From the NCBI GenBank assembly GCA_016165875.1, contig JABBOT010000005.1, positions 23,566,627-23,630,626 on the forward strand: a stretch of DNA of 64,000 nt. Direction: 5' to 3'. Below, piece after piece: positions 26,801-36,604 of the stretch; within the stretch, counting starts at the first letter, position 1; each line of letters opens with the position of its first letter. This stretch comes from Acanthopleura granulata (lineage: Eukaryota; Mollusca; Polyplacophora; Chitonida; Chitonidae). Position numbers and translations under genes: made by a program. The notes beneath the pieces are model-generated. The model was not told the DNA's origin. It saw only the letters and a list, made by a program, of their open reading frames with translations, and made no database searches.

Positions 26801-29800
26801 GGATGACACAGATGATGGTTCTGTAAAGTTTCATGAAACTGTCACCAGTATATGGCCTGTTTTTGTTCAATGTTTAACAGCCCATCCACCTTGCAACAAC
26901 AGTCTGACCTGGAACTTAAAACTGACGCCTCGAAAACCAGCATATCTGGCAAGTCCTCTAGAACAGGCAGAGAATCCAAAACGTAAGTAACGCTCATCAC
27001 TAAAGTCTGAAATTCAATTATTTTCACTCCTTTTTTCTCGTTTCTTTTCTCTTGTAACCCGAAAACATTTCACTCTTGGGGAGTCTGAAAGTCACAAAAT
27101 AAAATGTAGGGATTTCCTCTAGCATTAAGGTCTGTAGATCTTTCAAGTCTTTTTTTTCACTTCCATATTCCTGGACACTTTTTACCTGCGAGCAGCTGTA
27201 TGACTCGGTCTCCATCAGTCTGTCAAATTTTAGACACCTTTTACGTTGAACTATTTAATCAAAGAGGGACAGCAACAACTTTTGGGGGGATGTCACAGCC
27301 ATTGCAACTTTGTGATTCTGTTTACATCAGTGAAATCCCTGGATTTTCATTGATAAAACTGACATTTCACTGCTTTGGAATATCACTTTTTGTTGCCATG
27401 ACGTCCAAAAAGAAACATTTTGTCTTATGCCAATCTGAGCTCAGCATGATAATGTAATGCAAACAGGCTAATTTTTCAAAAACCTAAGTTTGAAAGTGTG
27501 AAAACAGACTTACATAACCCATTTTTCAGTTACATAGTTGTGTCTTGCCACGAATGGTAGGTTATCTGAAAGATTACACCGTCTATCACACTGTGTGAAA
27601 AAAAATAGCAAGTTCAGTTCCAAAGCACTTGCCCATTGGTGATCTGTGAGTATTATGGGCTATACACAACACTCAGGCCAGGAAAATTGGAGTGAACGCA
27701 ACGATCGTTCCCATGTTGGTTACATGGAGTGTAATTGTGCAGGCCGATAAATTGGTTTTGCTGATCTGTCCCTGGGAACGTAACCACAAATACAGCACTT
27801 GAACGGCCCAGCGCTCAACAAAACTTATTGACCATTTCAGGCTACCAGGCCCTTTGAAGAGCCTTATTGACCTGCATTTTACTTAGTTAATCTAGATGGC
27901 ACCACTTTTGCCTATTTCTTTGTCATTTTCCAGTTGAATATCGAATCCTATCTTCTTTATTCAACAACTTTACTGATTAAGTTGTCTTGTTGTCACAATG
28001 GCTGAGAAGTTCGTACGTACCAACTGGCTCATTGTTGTTAGGCATTTTCAGAAGTCTCGCAACCTACTCTTTGTCCCGACATGAGCGTGAGCCTCATCAA
28101 TAGCATTTTCATCATGTCGAGTCTGAGATCTGCGGCTAACTCAGGGTTACGATGAATGTCAGAATTTGAAAATTTGAAAATTTCCTAAGGTCATCAACAT
28201 AGATGAACTACAAGTAAATGTGTCAGTGCGGCATTTGCAAGATACATGTACGTGAAACCATAGTCTGTGAACACATGATGTAGCCTGAATGATGAATCAT
28301 GCCAAAAATAACAGCCTGTGCAAATTTAGTAATTTGCAACATTCTGACATCATGCAAGAAGACACTAATTCATACAAGACGTCATGTATGCGACTTCATC
28401 TCTTTGAAAGCCTACCATTGCATGAAACTTCTTTAAATATACAAAATTATGATATTATTGGAGTATAAATGATAAAAGGAATATTGCACAGTGAAAATCG
28501 AATGCCATAATTATTGTTGTCATGAATAGTTGATATGATAACCCACTCAACGATGTGTGTCTCGTGGATTATCATTTCCACTTCTCACATACAATATTTA
28601 TTATATTCGGCCTTCAGTGTGCAATATCCTGTGTATTCAAGAGCAATGACAAGAGCTGACTCACTGTTTGGAAATATAAGGAAATCTTTATGAATCATCA
28701 GTTACCTAAAGTATACACTGTACTACTGGCATATTGCTCTTGAGGCAAAGCAAGACGTTTGGATTTAGTATATTTATTATAAACTTCTAAAAATATGCTA
28801 CTTCAAACACCCATCTCCTTTCTATGAATTTAATACCTGTTAAAGTGAACATAGTAAATTTTATTCCTTCAGCTGTGAAATGATGATGTTATCTATAGTG
28901 GATACTGTTCATGGCAGAAAGGCAGGCAGGCCGTTAATGTCCTGAGCCACGGGTTGTCGGGTAAGATGATCAGCTTTTGAACATCAAGGTTGCGTTATCA
29001 AACCCAGCACACGCCGGCTTAGGTTGTCCCATATTGTCAGGGGTTCGTGTATTGTACAAATCCAAAAAGGTTTTCTCTGGACCTTACTCATTTTTGCGTT
29101 TTTCGTTTTCATGACAGCCGTTGTATCAGCAGCATACCATGTTTGTGACTACAGTGTAAAAAACATCAATCAAAGTGCCTCATCAAATAAATCTTGGCAT
29201 TCTGCGTATTCCTTTAAATAATATGTAAATGTATTATTCCATCTGCTGAACTCTCTGTTGTCAGGGCATATGGGTGAGTAGACCTCTGGCCTCAAGGAAT
29301 ACCCCTCACCACCTAACCATTTCCCCACCTTTAACCCTTAACTCATCCATCCTAAGGAACCACCCAGTCTGCCTTCATAACAAAATAACCAGTGTGTGCC
29401 TGTTGAGTGTACAAAAAAAACCCCAATAAAAACAACAACAAAAAATGGACCAATATGAGAAAATACGTACTTCTTCTGAAATTGATTTTTATTTTTTGAA
29501 CTGAATAATATGCCATCGTGATGATATACTATGGTGGGCTTTTTGGTCCATATCCATGAAGTTAGATACCAGTGATGTGAAATCAAGTTTTTGTACTTTT
29601 ATTATCATCTTTGAAAGATGTTCTTGTTTGACTGCATTTTTATTCATTGGAGGAAAAAATATTTATACAAAAAGTTTGGGACATGATTTTCAATGGCCTT
29701 CCCATTGGTGATCTCTTGATGTTTCAGTTTCTTTCACTTTAAGCTTTTTTTGTGCACTAAACAAGACTTTAAGGACACATATTTTCTCCCAGTTTTGTGC

Positions 29801-32800
29801 AACATCTGGCTTTTGATAAAAAACACTATACAGCATTGTAAATATGTATGAGTGGAACAGTGTTTTTGTTTAAATCTTATGTAACAATACATGTGAATGA
29901 GTGCTGTGTGAATTAATGACTCAGGTAACAAAGTGTTATGAACCAAAATATCAGACCCTCTGCTTTTCCTAGTTAATCGAGATCACTATCTCTTAAAGTA
30001 AAACAAAAATTCTGTCTGAAAAAAAAAATAAATAAATAAATATGTCCCTTGGTTGTTTGGATTGGAATAAGGGTTGTTGTGGGTCACGCCAGCTGCGTTA
30101 AATATGGTGAGCTACATAATAATCATGGTGTCTTTTTTTCTACATGTGGCTGTTTTTAAACCAAAGTTGAAGTATGCTTACCGGTTATTTAATAATCTCT
30201 CTCTAATACAGCCAGACAAAGGCCCAAAACAGCCCAAGGAGTATGAACGGTTGTGCTCAACACGAATTGACAGTGTCAGCCTGTTGATAGTAAATCTCCA
30301 CTGCATTCTTACATGTTGTTGTACATTCCAGTAGTCAGTGTGCCTTTATATTATTTGGAAGAAAAAAATCCCAAATTGTTGTAGTGAAAGCAAAGCCATA
30401 TTTCTTGGTGTAAACTGAAAGCCCCATGTCAGTTGCAGTAAGATCAAACCCAGATTCGCATAGTGAAAAAAAACAAAACAACATATTTATAGAGGTAAGC
30501 TCAAAGCCCTGTTTGGTTGCAGTAAGACCAAAGCCCAGTTTGTTACAGTGCAAACAAAGCCCTATTTCTTGTGGTATTAACCCAAAACCCCAAGATTTCC
30601 AGTTAGACCAAAGTCCAGTTTTTCACAGGAAAAACAAAGCTATATTTGTTGTGGTGAGCCCAAAGCTCCATGATTTCGATTGCAGTAAGACCAAAACCCA
30701 GTTTGTCATAGTGAAAACAATGCCATATTTCTTGTGGTATTAGCTCAAAGCCTCATCTCAGTTGCATTAAGACCAAAGCCCCAGTTTGTTTTAGTGCAAA
30801 CAAAGCCATATTTCATGTGATGAACTCAAAGCCCGATCTCGGTTGAGGTAGGATCAAAGCCCAGTTTGTCATAATGAAAAAAAATCCATATTTATTGTGG
30901 TTAAGCCTAACGCTCCATAACTTCGGTTGCAGTAAGACCAAAGCCAAGTTTGTTATAGTGAGAACAACGCCATATTTTTTGTGGTATTAGCCCAAAGCCC
31001 TTTGATTTCGATTGCATTAAGAACAAAGACCCATGATTTTGGTTGCAGCAAGACCAAAACCCAGTTTGTTATAGTGAAGACAAAGCCATATTTTTTGTGG
31101 TATTAGTCCCATGATTTCGGTTGCATTAAGCCAAAAAACCCATGATTTCAGTTGCAGTAAGCTCAAAGCCCTAGGATTTCAGTTCCAGTAAGACCAAAGC
31201 CTTAGCATTTTGGTTGCAGTAAGCCCAAAGCCCTATGATTTCAGTTGCAGTAAGCCCAAAGCCCCAGACTTTGGTTGCAATAAGCCCAAAGCCCCATAAT
31301 TTCAGTTCCATTAAGACCAAAACCCTATGATTTCAGTTGCAGTCCAAAGCCCCATGATTTCAGTTGCAGTAAGATCAAAGCCTCATGTTTTCGGTTGCAG
31401 TAAGACCAAAGCCCAGCGTGAACGTGAGGAGCGGCAGAGAGAGGAGGAGCTGCAGGCTCAGCTGCAGAGGGAGATGGAGAGTGAGAACAAGCCATACAGC
31501 CCTCCTGCAGACCCTCTCCTGCTCAAGTACACAGAGGACGTAGTGACGAAGATACAGCCCATACCCTCCCTCAGGCAGCAAGTCCAAGTCCTCGCACAGT
31601 AAGTCACAGACACTGTCCAGCACAGATGTGTTCAAGAAAGAAATTTGCATGTATGGAAATTGTTGACAGGCTTTATTGTCATGTAAATAAGGATGTTTGT
31701 AGGTACCCTAAATGACCCAAGTTTCATTCATGACCATGTTGCTCATTTTTCCTGATTCTATTGATTGTAAGAAGGTGCTTTAAGGTTTGTGTGGAAGATA
31801 GGTTGATATCCTACTAGAAAAAGTATGTTTCAGCACCAAATATAATATTTTATGACATTTATTGACCTCTAAACTTGCAGTTTTTGGGGGGGGGGATGAA
31901 ATTTTTAGGTCATTTACAGCAATTCTTCATTTCCTCCTGAAGAATATTTCCCTTGTATGATGGTGGTAGGATTTATGGGAGGATGAAATCAGAGTGAACA
32001 CTATCCTAGAGTAAATCACCAGCGTTTGGCTACTAACTGACAAGCTTTCTCACCTGTGGCATGCAGATGTACAGTATGTCATATTGGTGGAATGCAAATG
32101 TTCTGAAATAAACTCCATGTCAGGTTATTTAGACTAGTCAGGTCATATTAGCAATGGCGCCCCCCTTATTGATACCAAGATATCCAATTGTGCCATTAAC
32201 CATACCGTCACAACCCACTCCATGTGAATTGATGTGCACATTGTGCTTATATGTTAGACACTGAGTTTATATGTACACGTCAATGTATTTACCTAGAAAT
32301 ACGTTTTTGTTTTTTGGTTCTTTTTCAGGTATGTGTCTGAGAAATTAGGAGGGTCCATAGAAAGGGGTCAAGTCTCAAACTTCAGCTGGGAACTTCCCAT
32401 GAGCCAAGTTAAATTTGAGCTGAAGTCAAATGTGGTCCCAATAGGGAAGATAAGAGCTGGAATCCACATTCACAGGGCTCTTTTGTTCAAGGTACAGCAT
32501 TATGATGGGGTTAATTTATTTATTTGATTGATGTTTTATGCCTTTAAAGTTCAAAATTCTGAAATTACCAGAATATTTCACTAATGTGACAGCAAGCAGT
32601 GTTATGGTAGGAGGAAGCCAATCAGAGCCCATGGGAAACCCAAAACCATTTGCAGGTTGCTGGCAGACCTTCCCACGCATGACATCAATGGTCAGAGGCT
32701 CCTGAGTCATTGTACTGCACTTGCATACTATCCACAGGCCACGTAGGCCTCATGTTGTAGTTTAGATATAAATATGATAACTCCACAGGAACCATAGTTA

Positions 32801-34438
32801 TTCAGTTATCTTTGTCTGTAAAGTATGACCATTTGGTGCAAACTGTCATATTTTTTGTGTGACTCATTTCATATCATTGACACATCCAATAGTCTTGAGC
32901 TTAATGTTGTCTGATTCCAGGTATTAGCAGATAAGATTGCTTTACCGTGTACATTGGTGAGAGGAGAATATTACCGTGCCTGGAATGAAGTTTTATTACC
33001 AACAGAGCCTGAGTTGGTGAGTGCAATAACATACACTGTACACAATAGACAAATGATAAATGTACATTATTCATTGAATATTAGTGTTAATTTTGAGGAG
33101 GAATGTCTGGGTGAGATACCAAAAAGTTTGAAAATTTTAAGCTAGAAGGCACTACAAGAGTGGAAACCTCAGCACCAACAAAGTGTACAACTTCCCTAAA
33201 ATCACAATGGACAAAAAGGTCGCTACTGGGTAATTCTGTGCTGTCAATCACAATGGACAAAAGGTCGCTACTGGGTAATTCTCTGCTGTCTCTTAATAGC
33301 ATAAAATCCTTATAAAATATTCCTGGTTCCAGAGAGCAATCTGGATTATGACCGAAGCTCATAAATTGGCCCTTAGTTCAATGTTTGCAAAATTTCCATT
33401 GAAGTCAATGCAAAGCTCTTTTTGTAAGGTTACTCATGCACAGTCAAATAAACATTTGCATCAACATAACTTCCTTTGATGGAGACACTTGTAATGATGT
33501 GTTCATGGTACTGATGTTGATGGATGGATCTGGTTTGTTGTTGTGTGGCAGTGGCCTTGCCATCACAAACCTGCAAATAGGTGACTGACATTTTTGAAAA
33601 CACCCCTTTGGAAAAAGTGGTTTGACCATGTTTTCCATGTTACATAGTACTGGACAAAGTTTACATGGGTCATACCGATTCCAACAAAGGGGTGATTTCA
33701 AAAATTTCATCACGTGCATCACTCGGTTGTCTGGTTAGTGTCATTATCTAGCCAGCAGTAACTTCAATGTCCTAGCATCACCACTTGGTCAATGTATCAC
33801 TCCTAATGGAAAAGACCTGTAAAGTATAACATAAATTTTACTTAAAAGAGTGAGGTTTGAGGATTTAAGAAACATCATCTGATAAAGTTTTTACACATTC
33901 TCTAAGTAACATATGCTTTATTGGCAGTAAGCTTCCATAGTTGTCAGAGGACACTGACATTTTACCGACCAGAAGCTGGTTGAATGACGTGTACCAGGCT
34001 AGTCACTCAAGCCAAACTTCTTTCCTATCTGTATATGACATGTTGTTTGTGCAGCCAACGCTGGACAGTGTGCCATCTTGGTATTCATAATTGGTTATTG
34101 AGTGTGTCTACCTGGAATTTGTTTCTTTAAACAAAAATGACCTATTTTAAAAAATTTGATGGAATATTTTAATATCCCTAAACCACACTCTTCTGACCGC
34201 AAATGGCCCAATACTGCCTCGGTCTTTTCCTTTAATCTCTCTGAATTATCTTTGTTAATGCACAGATTATATTAACCTTTTGCGGGATGTTGCATAATTT
34301 TTGTTTGTTAACATCGTTATTTTTTAGCCCTCCAGTCCTGTGTTTCCTCCCAAATGGTATGTGGTGGACCTTATGCACAACCCAGGAGAACTTTTACTCA
34401 CTGACTCTATCGAAGCCACAAACTATCAGAAACTTTAA
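14775..34438 (+). CDS. ARMC3: ARMC3, armadillo repeat-containing protein 3 (21 coding exons, 882 aa)
   Basis: Coding exons: 14775-14822, 15134-15251, 16654-16779, 17043-17114, 17593-17768, 18255-18381, 18984-19123, 20235-20379, 20956-21069, 21546-21698, 22349-22457, 23094-23270, 24058-24130, 24947-25083, 25745-25869, 26392-26530, 26881-26982, 31401-31598, 32329-32491, 32921-33016, 34328-34438. They sum to 2649 nt, in frame, with GT-AG at every junction. The start MGKKVKKDEKAAPDD matches the vertebrate ARMC3 start. Residues about 17-600 are armadillo repeats (helical protein-binding scaffold). Residues about 734-880 are the EDR1/CTR1-type peptidase-like domain, with LPCTLVRG at 822-829 and VVDLMHNPG at 858-866. 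Known of the family: expressed in testis and ciliated cells, needed for sperm flagella in mammals. A Lys-rich segment (about 284-325) sits between Arm repeats where the human protein has none. A flagellar or ciliary scaffold role is inferred from the family. Confidence 0.93.
15134..15251 (+). CDS. ARMC3: ARMC3 exon 2
   Basis: Residues 17-55. First Arm repeat, with LMLDSPEEDVLSKACESIYK, close to the vertebrate sequence; ends in phase 1 before GTATGT. Confidence 0.92.
15515..15757. mobile_element. foldback (MITE-like) element in ARMC3 intron 2
   Basis: Two arms of about 42 bp face each other: 15515-15555 and 15715-15757. The shared core is AAATGCAATCAAATGTTTTG on the left and its complement, with few mismatches, on the right. 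The 160 bp between them has no coding potential. The size and terminal inverted arms suit a non-autonomous DNA element or a stem-loop. I could not identify target-site duplications. Confidence 0.55.
16654..16779 (+). CDS. ARMC3: ARMC3 exon 3
   Basis: Residues 56-97. Contains LLDLGAVDSLLKLIQHEDRI, aligning with human LLELGAVEPLTKLLTHEDKI; donor GTAAGT, phase 1. Confidence 0.93.
17043..17114 (+). CDS. ARMC3: ARMC3 exon 4
   Basis: Residues 98-121. Short exon, EVRKVLRKEESAIPSIINLL then APE; strong T-rich acceptor; phase 1 at both ends. Confidence 0.88.
17593..17768 (+). CDS. ARMC3: ARMC3 exon 5
   Basis: Residues 122-180. Contains VVHEFAALALSSLATEFTT and SPDPDVQKNAIEAL, typical ARMC3 Arm-repeat blocks; donor GTAAGT. 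Confidence 0.93.
18255..18381 (+). CDS. ARMC3: ARMC3 exon 6
   Basis: Residues 181-222. DFQTRSALREYDGLRPILEL aligns with human DFQCRAKLQELNAIPPILDL; phase 1 donor GTAAGA. Confidence 0.92.
18984..19123 (+). CDS. ARMC3: ARMC3 exon 7
   Basis: Residues 223-269, ending TLLEDTESLE before GTGATG. An in-frame stop follows soon after in the intron, consistent with splicing here. Confidence 0.88.
19204..19385 (+). mobile_element. SINE copy, degenerate
   Basis: In ARMC3 intron 7. It has the whole order of the family in decayed form: GCAACCTGCAGATGGTC, TTTCCTCCCATCATAATGG, GTGAAATAAT, and an AAATAAGCAAATAAATG tail. It is first of four copies side by side up to 19895. Confidence 0.65.
19386..19530 (+). 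mobile_element. SINE copy, 3'-truncated
   Basis: Contains the head-to-middle part only (AGCACAGCGCAGTGACCCAGG to TCTCCTCCAACCATT), interrupted by the start of the next copy. This suggests insertion of the fuller copy at 19531 into it; the piece at 19800-19895 is probably its displaced tail. Confidence 0.5.
19531..19799 (+). mobile_element. SINE, full-length tRNA-headed copy
   Basis: A-box-like CCGTGGCTCAGTCAGTTAGC and B-box-like GTGAGTTCAAGTCC mark a tRNA-derived RNA polymerase III head. The body runs GGTCTGCCAGCTACCTGCAG, GTTTCCTCCCACCATAATG, and the tail AAACACCAATCAAATTAATA. This is one of the best copies in the window and serves as a reference for the others. Confidence 0.85.
19800..19895 (+). 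mobile_element. SINE tail fragment
   Basis: Begins TCCTCCAACCATAATGCTGG and ends in TTAAATAAATAAAT. It repeats the CTCCAACCAT junction at 19520-19530, so it is probably the rest of the copy split by the 19531 insertion. Confidence 0.55.
20235..20379 (+). CDS. ARMC3: ARMC3 exon 8
   Basis: Residues 270-317. Starts ILKETGGLKKLVGLI (human IQQTGGLKKLLSFA), then a Lys/Ala/Gly-rich linker not present in human ARMC3; donor GTCAGT. Confidence 0.88.
20956..21069 (+). CDS. ARMC3: ARMC3 exon 9
   Basis: Residues 318-355. KKKDEESHD completes the charged linker, then TLPDVKMCTAKAIARSAKN returns to the Arm repeat (human IPDIQKNAAKAITKAA). Confidence 0.88.
21546..21698 (+). CDS. ARMC3: ARMC3 exon 10
   Basis: Residues 356-406. 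ENRKILHEQETEKMMIHLL aligns with human ENRKLFHEQEVEKCLVALL; phase 1 donor GTAAGC. Confidence 0.93.
22248..22348 (+). pseudogene. decayed tandem copy of ARMC3 exon 11
   Basis: This 101-bp stretch repeats the acceptor and body of the following exon: TTACAG-AGGGTTCCC, then ATCAA, TCACTCTAACCCTGGC and CTCACCA. Relative to exon 11 it has a net loss of 28 bases after ATCAA. In the ARMC3 phase it reads EGSPPWIKWRLSL and then stops. The donor of exon 11 is not preserved at its end. Use of its intact-looking acceptor would truncate the protein, so I call it a dead duplicate, not an alternative exon. Confidence 0.75.
22349..22457 (+). CDS. ARMC3: ARMC3 exon 11
   Basis: Residues 407-442. EGFPPLIKLLHHDQCSVKEA then LTLANLTTANN, matching human ALANLTTCN; phase 2 donor GTAAGG. 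Confidence 0.93.
23094..23270 (+). CDS. ARMC3: ARMC3 exon 12
   Basis: Residues 443-501. LNGLEPLISLLGDGHDRTVA and ACVLTNLAQDETLRAE, an Arm repeat pair; phase 2 at both ends. Confidence 0.93.
24058..24130 (+). CDS. ARMC3: ARMC3 exon 13
   Basis: Residues 502-526. TTVQAKAALGLAAYVCDSDS aligns with human TVVQSKAALAVTATACDVEA. Confidence 0.92.
24230..24344 (+). mobile_element. SINE 3' part
   Basis: In ARMC3 intron 13. It has TTTCCTCCCACCATAATGG, AAGTGAAATATTCTCGAGTA and AACACCAATGAAATAAATAA; the tRNA-like head is missing. Confidence 0.7.
24947..25083 (+). CDS. ARMC3: ARMC3 exon 14
   Basis: Residues 527-571. LREAGGLEPLISLLTSCDEE and RRNSAWAVSVCA align with human LRNSGGLEPLVELLRSKNDE and RKHASWAVMVCA. 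GC-richer than its introns. Confidence 0.94.
25745..25869 (+). CDS. ARMC3: ARMC3 exon 15
   Basis: Residues 572-613. TTRQNAFAGVALEKLLDNNL then SAKYALAGKL aligns with human AAYNKLLNNNLSLKYSQTGYL; donor GTAAGG. Confidence 0.93.
26392..26530 (+). CDS. ARMC3: ARMC3 exon 16
   Basis: Residues 614-659. NGFYDAGQLRPGSKFLPLEE and KRAVLLVN match human DGFYDYGRINPGTKLLPLKE and LRAVLLIN. Confidence 0.94.
26881..26982 (+). CDS. ARMC3: ARMC3 exon 17
   Basis: Residues 660-693, a polar Ser/Thr/Lys linker including SISGKSSRTGRESK, like the Ser-rich linker of human ARMC3. Phase 2 donor GTAAGT. It is followed by the longest intron of the gene (about 4.4 kb), which holds the minisatellite. Confidence 0.82.
28925..29190 (+). 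mobile_element. possible diverged SINE-like copy
   Basis: The 3' end (GTGTAAAAAACATCAATCAA followed by AATAAAT) resembles the family tail, and GCGTTATCAAACCCAGC may be a decayed B box. The middle does not align by eye. Confidence 0.3.
30212..30261 (+). pseudogene. decayed copy of the start of ARMC3 exon 18
   Basis: A good acceptor (CTCTCTCTAATACAG) is followed by CCAGACAAAGGCCCAAAAC. Joined to exon 17 in phase 2 it would read T-QTKAQ, against T-KTKAQ in the real exon 18. The frame then stops within about 20 codons. It lies just before the minisatellite and may be the remains of the original duplicated exon edge. Confidence 0.4.
30336..31400 (+). repeat. minisatellite made of the intron 17/exon 18 junction of ARMC3
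   Basis: About 16 imperfect units fill this kilobase. Each contains GTTGCAGTAAGACCAAAGCC or a close variant, which is the real exon 18 acceptor with the first bases of the exon (31393-31415). In the right part (31138-31400) units are about 30 bp. In the left part higher-order units of about 60-90 bp also hold GTGAAAACAAAGCCATATTT. The last unit is the functional exon edge itself. Many units therefore keep a 3' splice site (TTGCAG) and an overlapping 5' splice-like GTAAGA. Confidence 0.85.
31401..31598 (+). CDS. ARMC3: ARMC3 exon 18
   Basis: Residues 694-759. It opens KTKAQREREERQREEELQ, a charged helix (predicted coiled coil), then PPADPLLLKYTEDV (human PPSDPDFSMYVYEV). The start was chosen by phase: only the TTGCAG acceptor just before 31401 joins exon 17 in frame. 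Confidence 0.88.
32329..32491 (+). CDS. ARMC3: ARMC3 exon 19
   Basis: Residues 760-814. YVSEKLGG, NFSWELPMSQVKFELKSNVV and PIGKIRAGIHIHRALLFK follow human YVAEKMGG...DFSWELHISELKFQLKSNVI almost position by position. Core of the EDR1-like domain. Confidence 0.95.
32512..32730 (-). mobile_element. SINE copy, decayed
   Basis: In ARMC3 intron 19, minus orientation: TTATTTGATTGATGTTTTAT tail, AGAATATTTCACTAATGTGA, AGTGTTATGGTAGGAGGA, and TTGCAGGTTGCTGGCAGACC. Confidence 0.7.
32921..33016 (+). CDS. ARMC3: ARMC3 exon 20
   Basis: Residues 815-846. LADKIALPCTLVRGEYYRAW then NEV; Cys824 sits where the EDR1 family has its conserved LPC-LV-G motif. Confidence 0.94.
33201..33291 (+). repeat. 46-bp tandem duplication in ARMC3 intron 20
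   Basis: Two nearly identical units begin ATCACAATGGACAAAA at 33201 and 33247 (one A lost in the second). This is a recent small duplication in non-coding DNA. Confidence 0.85.
34328..34438 (+). CDS. ARMC3: ARMC3 exon 21 (terminal)
   Basis: Residues 847-882 and TAA. FPPKWYVVDLMHNPGELLLT matches human PEMYVIDLMFHPGGLMKL. Confidence 0.93.
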   Translation, partial: PSSPVFPPKWYVVDLMHNPGELLLTDSIEATNYQKL

Positions 34439-34745
34439 GCAAGACTGCCTTATACCCTGATCATCATCGTGTTTGAGTTCATGTGAAACTCAGTGTGTGT
34501 TATCAGTACGTCGTAAAGTTATGGACATTGAATCATAAAACAAGTTCATGTGCAAATATCATTAGCTGTGTTGTGTAACTTCCAGGTTACTCCATGTCAT
34601 CTTCTGAAATTTCAGCAAATGTTACTTTTATTCAATTCTAGTGTAAATATTGCACTCATATCTGCATGAATTAAAGATACCAGGGCCTTTTTTGGTTTGG
34701 TTTACTGAAAATTCATGATATGTGAATAAATAACAATTGGAGACA
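34439..34745 (+). terminator. ARMC3 3' UTR and poly(A) signals
   Basis: ATTAAA at 34670-34675 and AATAAA at 34725-34730 follow the stop by about 230-290 bases. A further AATAAA at 35311 could serve a longer form. Confidence 0.55.
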
Positions 34746-36353
34746 GAAGGAACTTGTGAAGGCCATACTTGTTTTTCTTCATGGTGTTCTAACCTACAGC
34801 ACAGAACCTAAAAGAAAAACAAAAGATGATCAACATATACATGTAAATCTCATCCAGTATCCTCTTGGTGGTTAATGCTACACATTCAGTCCTTCACAAA
34901 TGCTCTCTCCCGTCCAGGATTTCATATTGTTTTGTCTTTTAGCCTTCATGTACCAAAGGCTGTTTCGTTCTGTTATATTTTTGTTATTTCTTGTAAATTA
35001 TAAACATAAAGTTGTCATGTTATGTGCATGTTAAAACTTTACTAAGAGTGTTGGATTCAAGATTTTTCCATGAAGTCATGTTGTAAGGAAAGGTGTTTTG
35101 CTTACGTATATGGTCCATTGTCTGTTATTTATTTTAAGTGTGATTTGTCAAGCAGCTTTATGAGTCACGATCACTGTGTCTGTTCTTGGAAACAAAGAGG
35201 AATAGAAGTTTGTAAAAATCATAGTTAAGGATTCCTTGAAAACGTAATGCATTGTATTGTGATAAAAATCTCTTGACGCCTGTGTTTGAGGTATATGACT
35301 GTGATATGTAAATAAATACAAACATTTTTTTTAAAAATGCCTTGCTTTTGATCATTTCCCATGCTTGAAAGAGTTGTGTTTCTTAGGATATAAACATGGC
35401 AACAAATAACCAAGAACTCAATTCAGTGGTAGAATTACTGTACCAGTTGACGTAAGTTTCACTTTATTCCTGTCTTACAAAAGAAAAGTGTACAAAGTTA
35501 GATGCATAACTATTTACAAATCAAATTTCGTCACAATGACAGAGATGCTTATTTCTTTCGTTATGTCATTCTGCATCTTATTTTGGCAACAGTCACGAAT
35601 ACATCACAAATGACATGTATTAAAATAAAAGAAAGCACATGTAGGTGTAACTGGAAACTTATCTCTGAGATCAGATGGTCATCTTTCAAGTTTTTACTTT
35701 TTTCCTTTTCTTCATTTATCTTGTTTATAAATATGCTGTTGACTGTATGACGTACTTGATATATTATCAGTAATGTGATCCTATATTTTGACTCATTTAT
35801 TGTGGTGAAAAAAACCTAGAATAATAAGTAAAGGTGTTTTCAGGCATCATTTTCACCTGTCTTTTTATTATGGTTAACTTACTTTTTCAATGGTATTTAC
35901 CAATAACACTTTATATGTTTTGGATGTCTTGCCTATTCCTTGTATAGGTTTCTACTTAGAAGGAACAGCAGACATACCATTCATAGATACATTCAAATAT
36001 TATGACAGGACTATATCACAGAAAAATAAGTTGGATGAGGGTAATACTGACATTTGTATTACAGTAGCGAGAAGAGTCATATGTGAATGTTTTTATATAT
36101 ACAACATAACGACGGCGATCAAACGTCGTATTTTTGTCAGTACATATGCACTGGAACATATCAGACCTTGGATCGTCAGGGGCTGAGACGGCACGTGGCG
36201 TGAAATTCGTGTAAAGCTGCGTTCATACTATGCACGGAAATCGTGGTGGGGTGTTTCGTGTCTAGCAGAAATGTTGATCCCATATGGGAACTGTGGTGAA
36301 TAAACTACACCTTAACGGCGGCGCAAGACATAGCTTTACTGAAAACAGGTGTT
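34746..36353. other. convergent intergenic spacer
   Basis: Lies between the 3' ends of ARMC3 and the receptor gene. AT-rich. A plus-strand open frame at 35890-36186 has no recognisable motif. I see no element here. Confidence 0.4.
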
Positions 36354-36359
36354 TTTATT
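36354..36359 (-). terminator. candidate poly(A) signal of the receptor gene
   Basis: AATAAA on the minus strand, about 245 bases past the proposed stop at 36605-36607. Confidence 0.4.
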
Positions 36360-36604
36360 GAACGGTATGCCCTTGCTTTCTTACCGTAATGTTTACAAAA
36401 GGATCCGTGTCTAAGTAGCTTAGTCACCCGCCAAATTTCACTGGCTTTCGTTCAATAGCTTTCCGTCTATCACTATATTTAACAAGTAGAGCGGCAGGTC
36501 TGTGTCTAGTGTCATTCTCATCACTTTGCAGTTAATTCTGGCCGAGAAGAGCAAATTCGCATTAATACATTAACTGTATCTCCGACATAATTTCTTCTTA
36601 ATTT

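Noticed and set aside
30426..30743. Plus-strand frame of 105 codons with repeating peptide
   Set aside because: It is translation of the intronic minisatellite; the periodic SVAVRSKP-like words follow from the DNA repeat.
35890..36186. Plus-strand frame of 98 codons
   Set aside because: No motif, no splice partners, AT-rich codons; chance frame between convergent genes.
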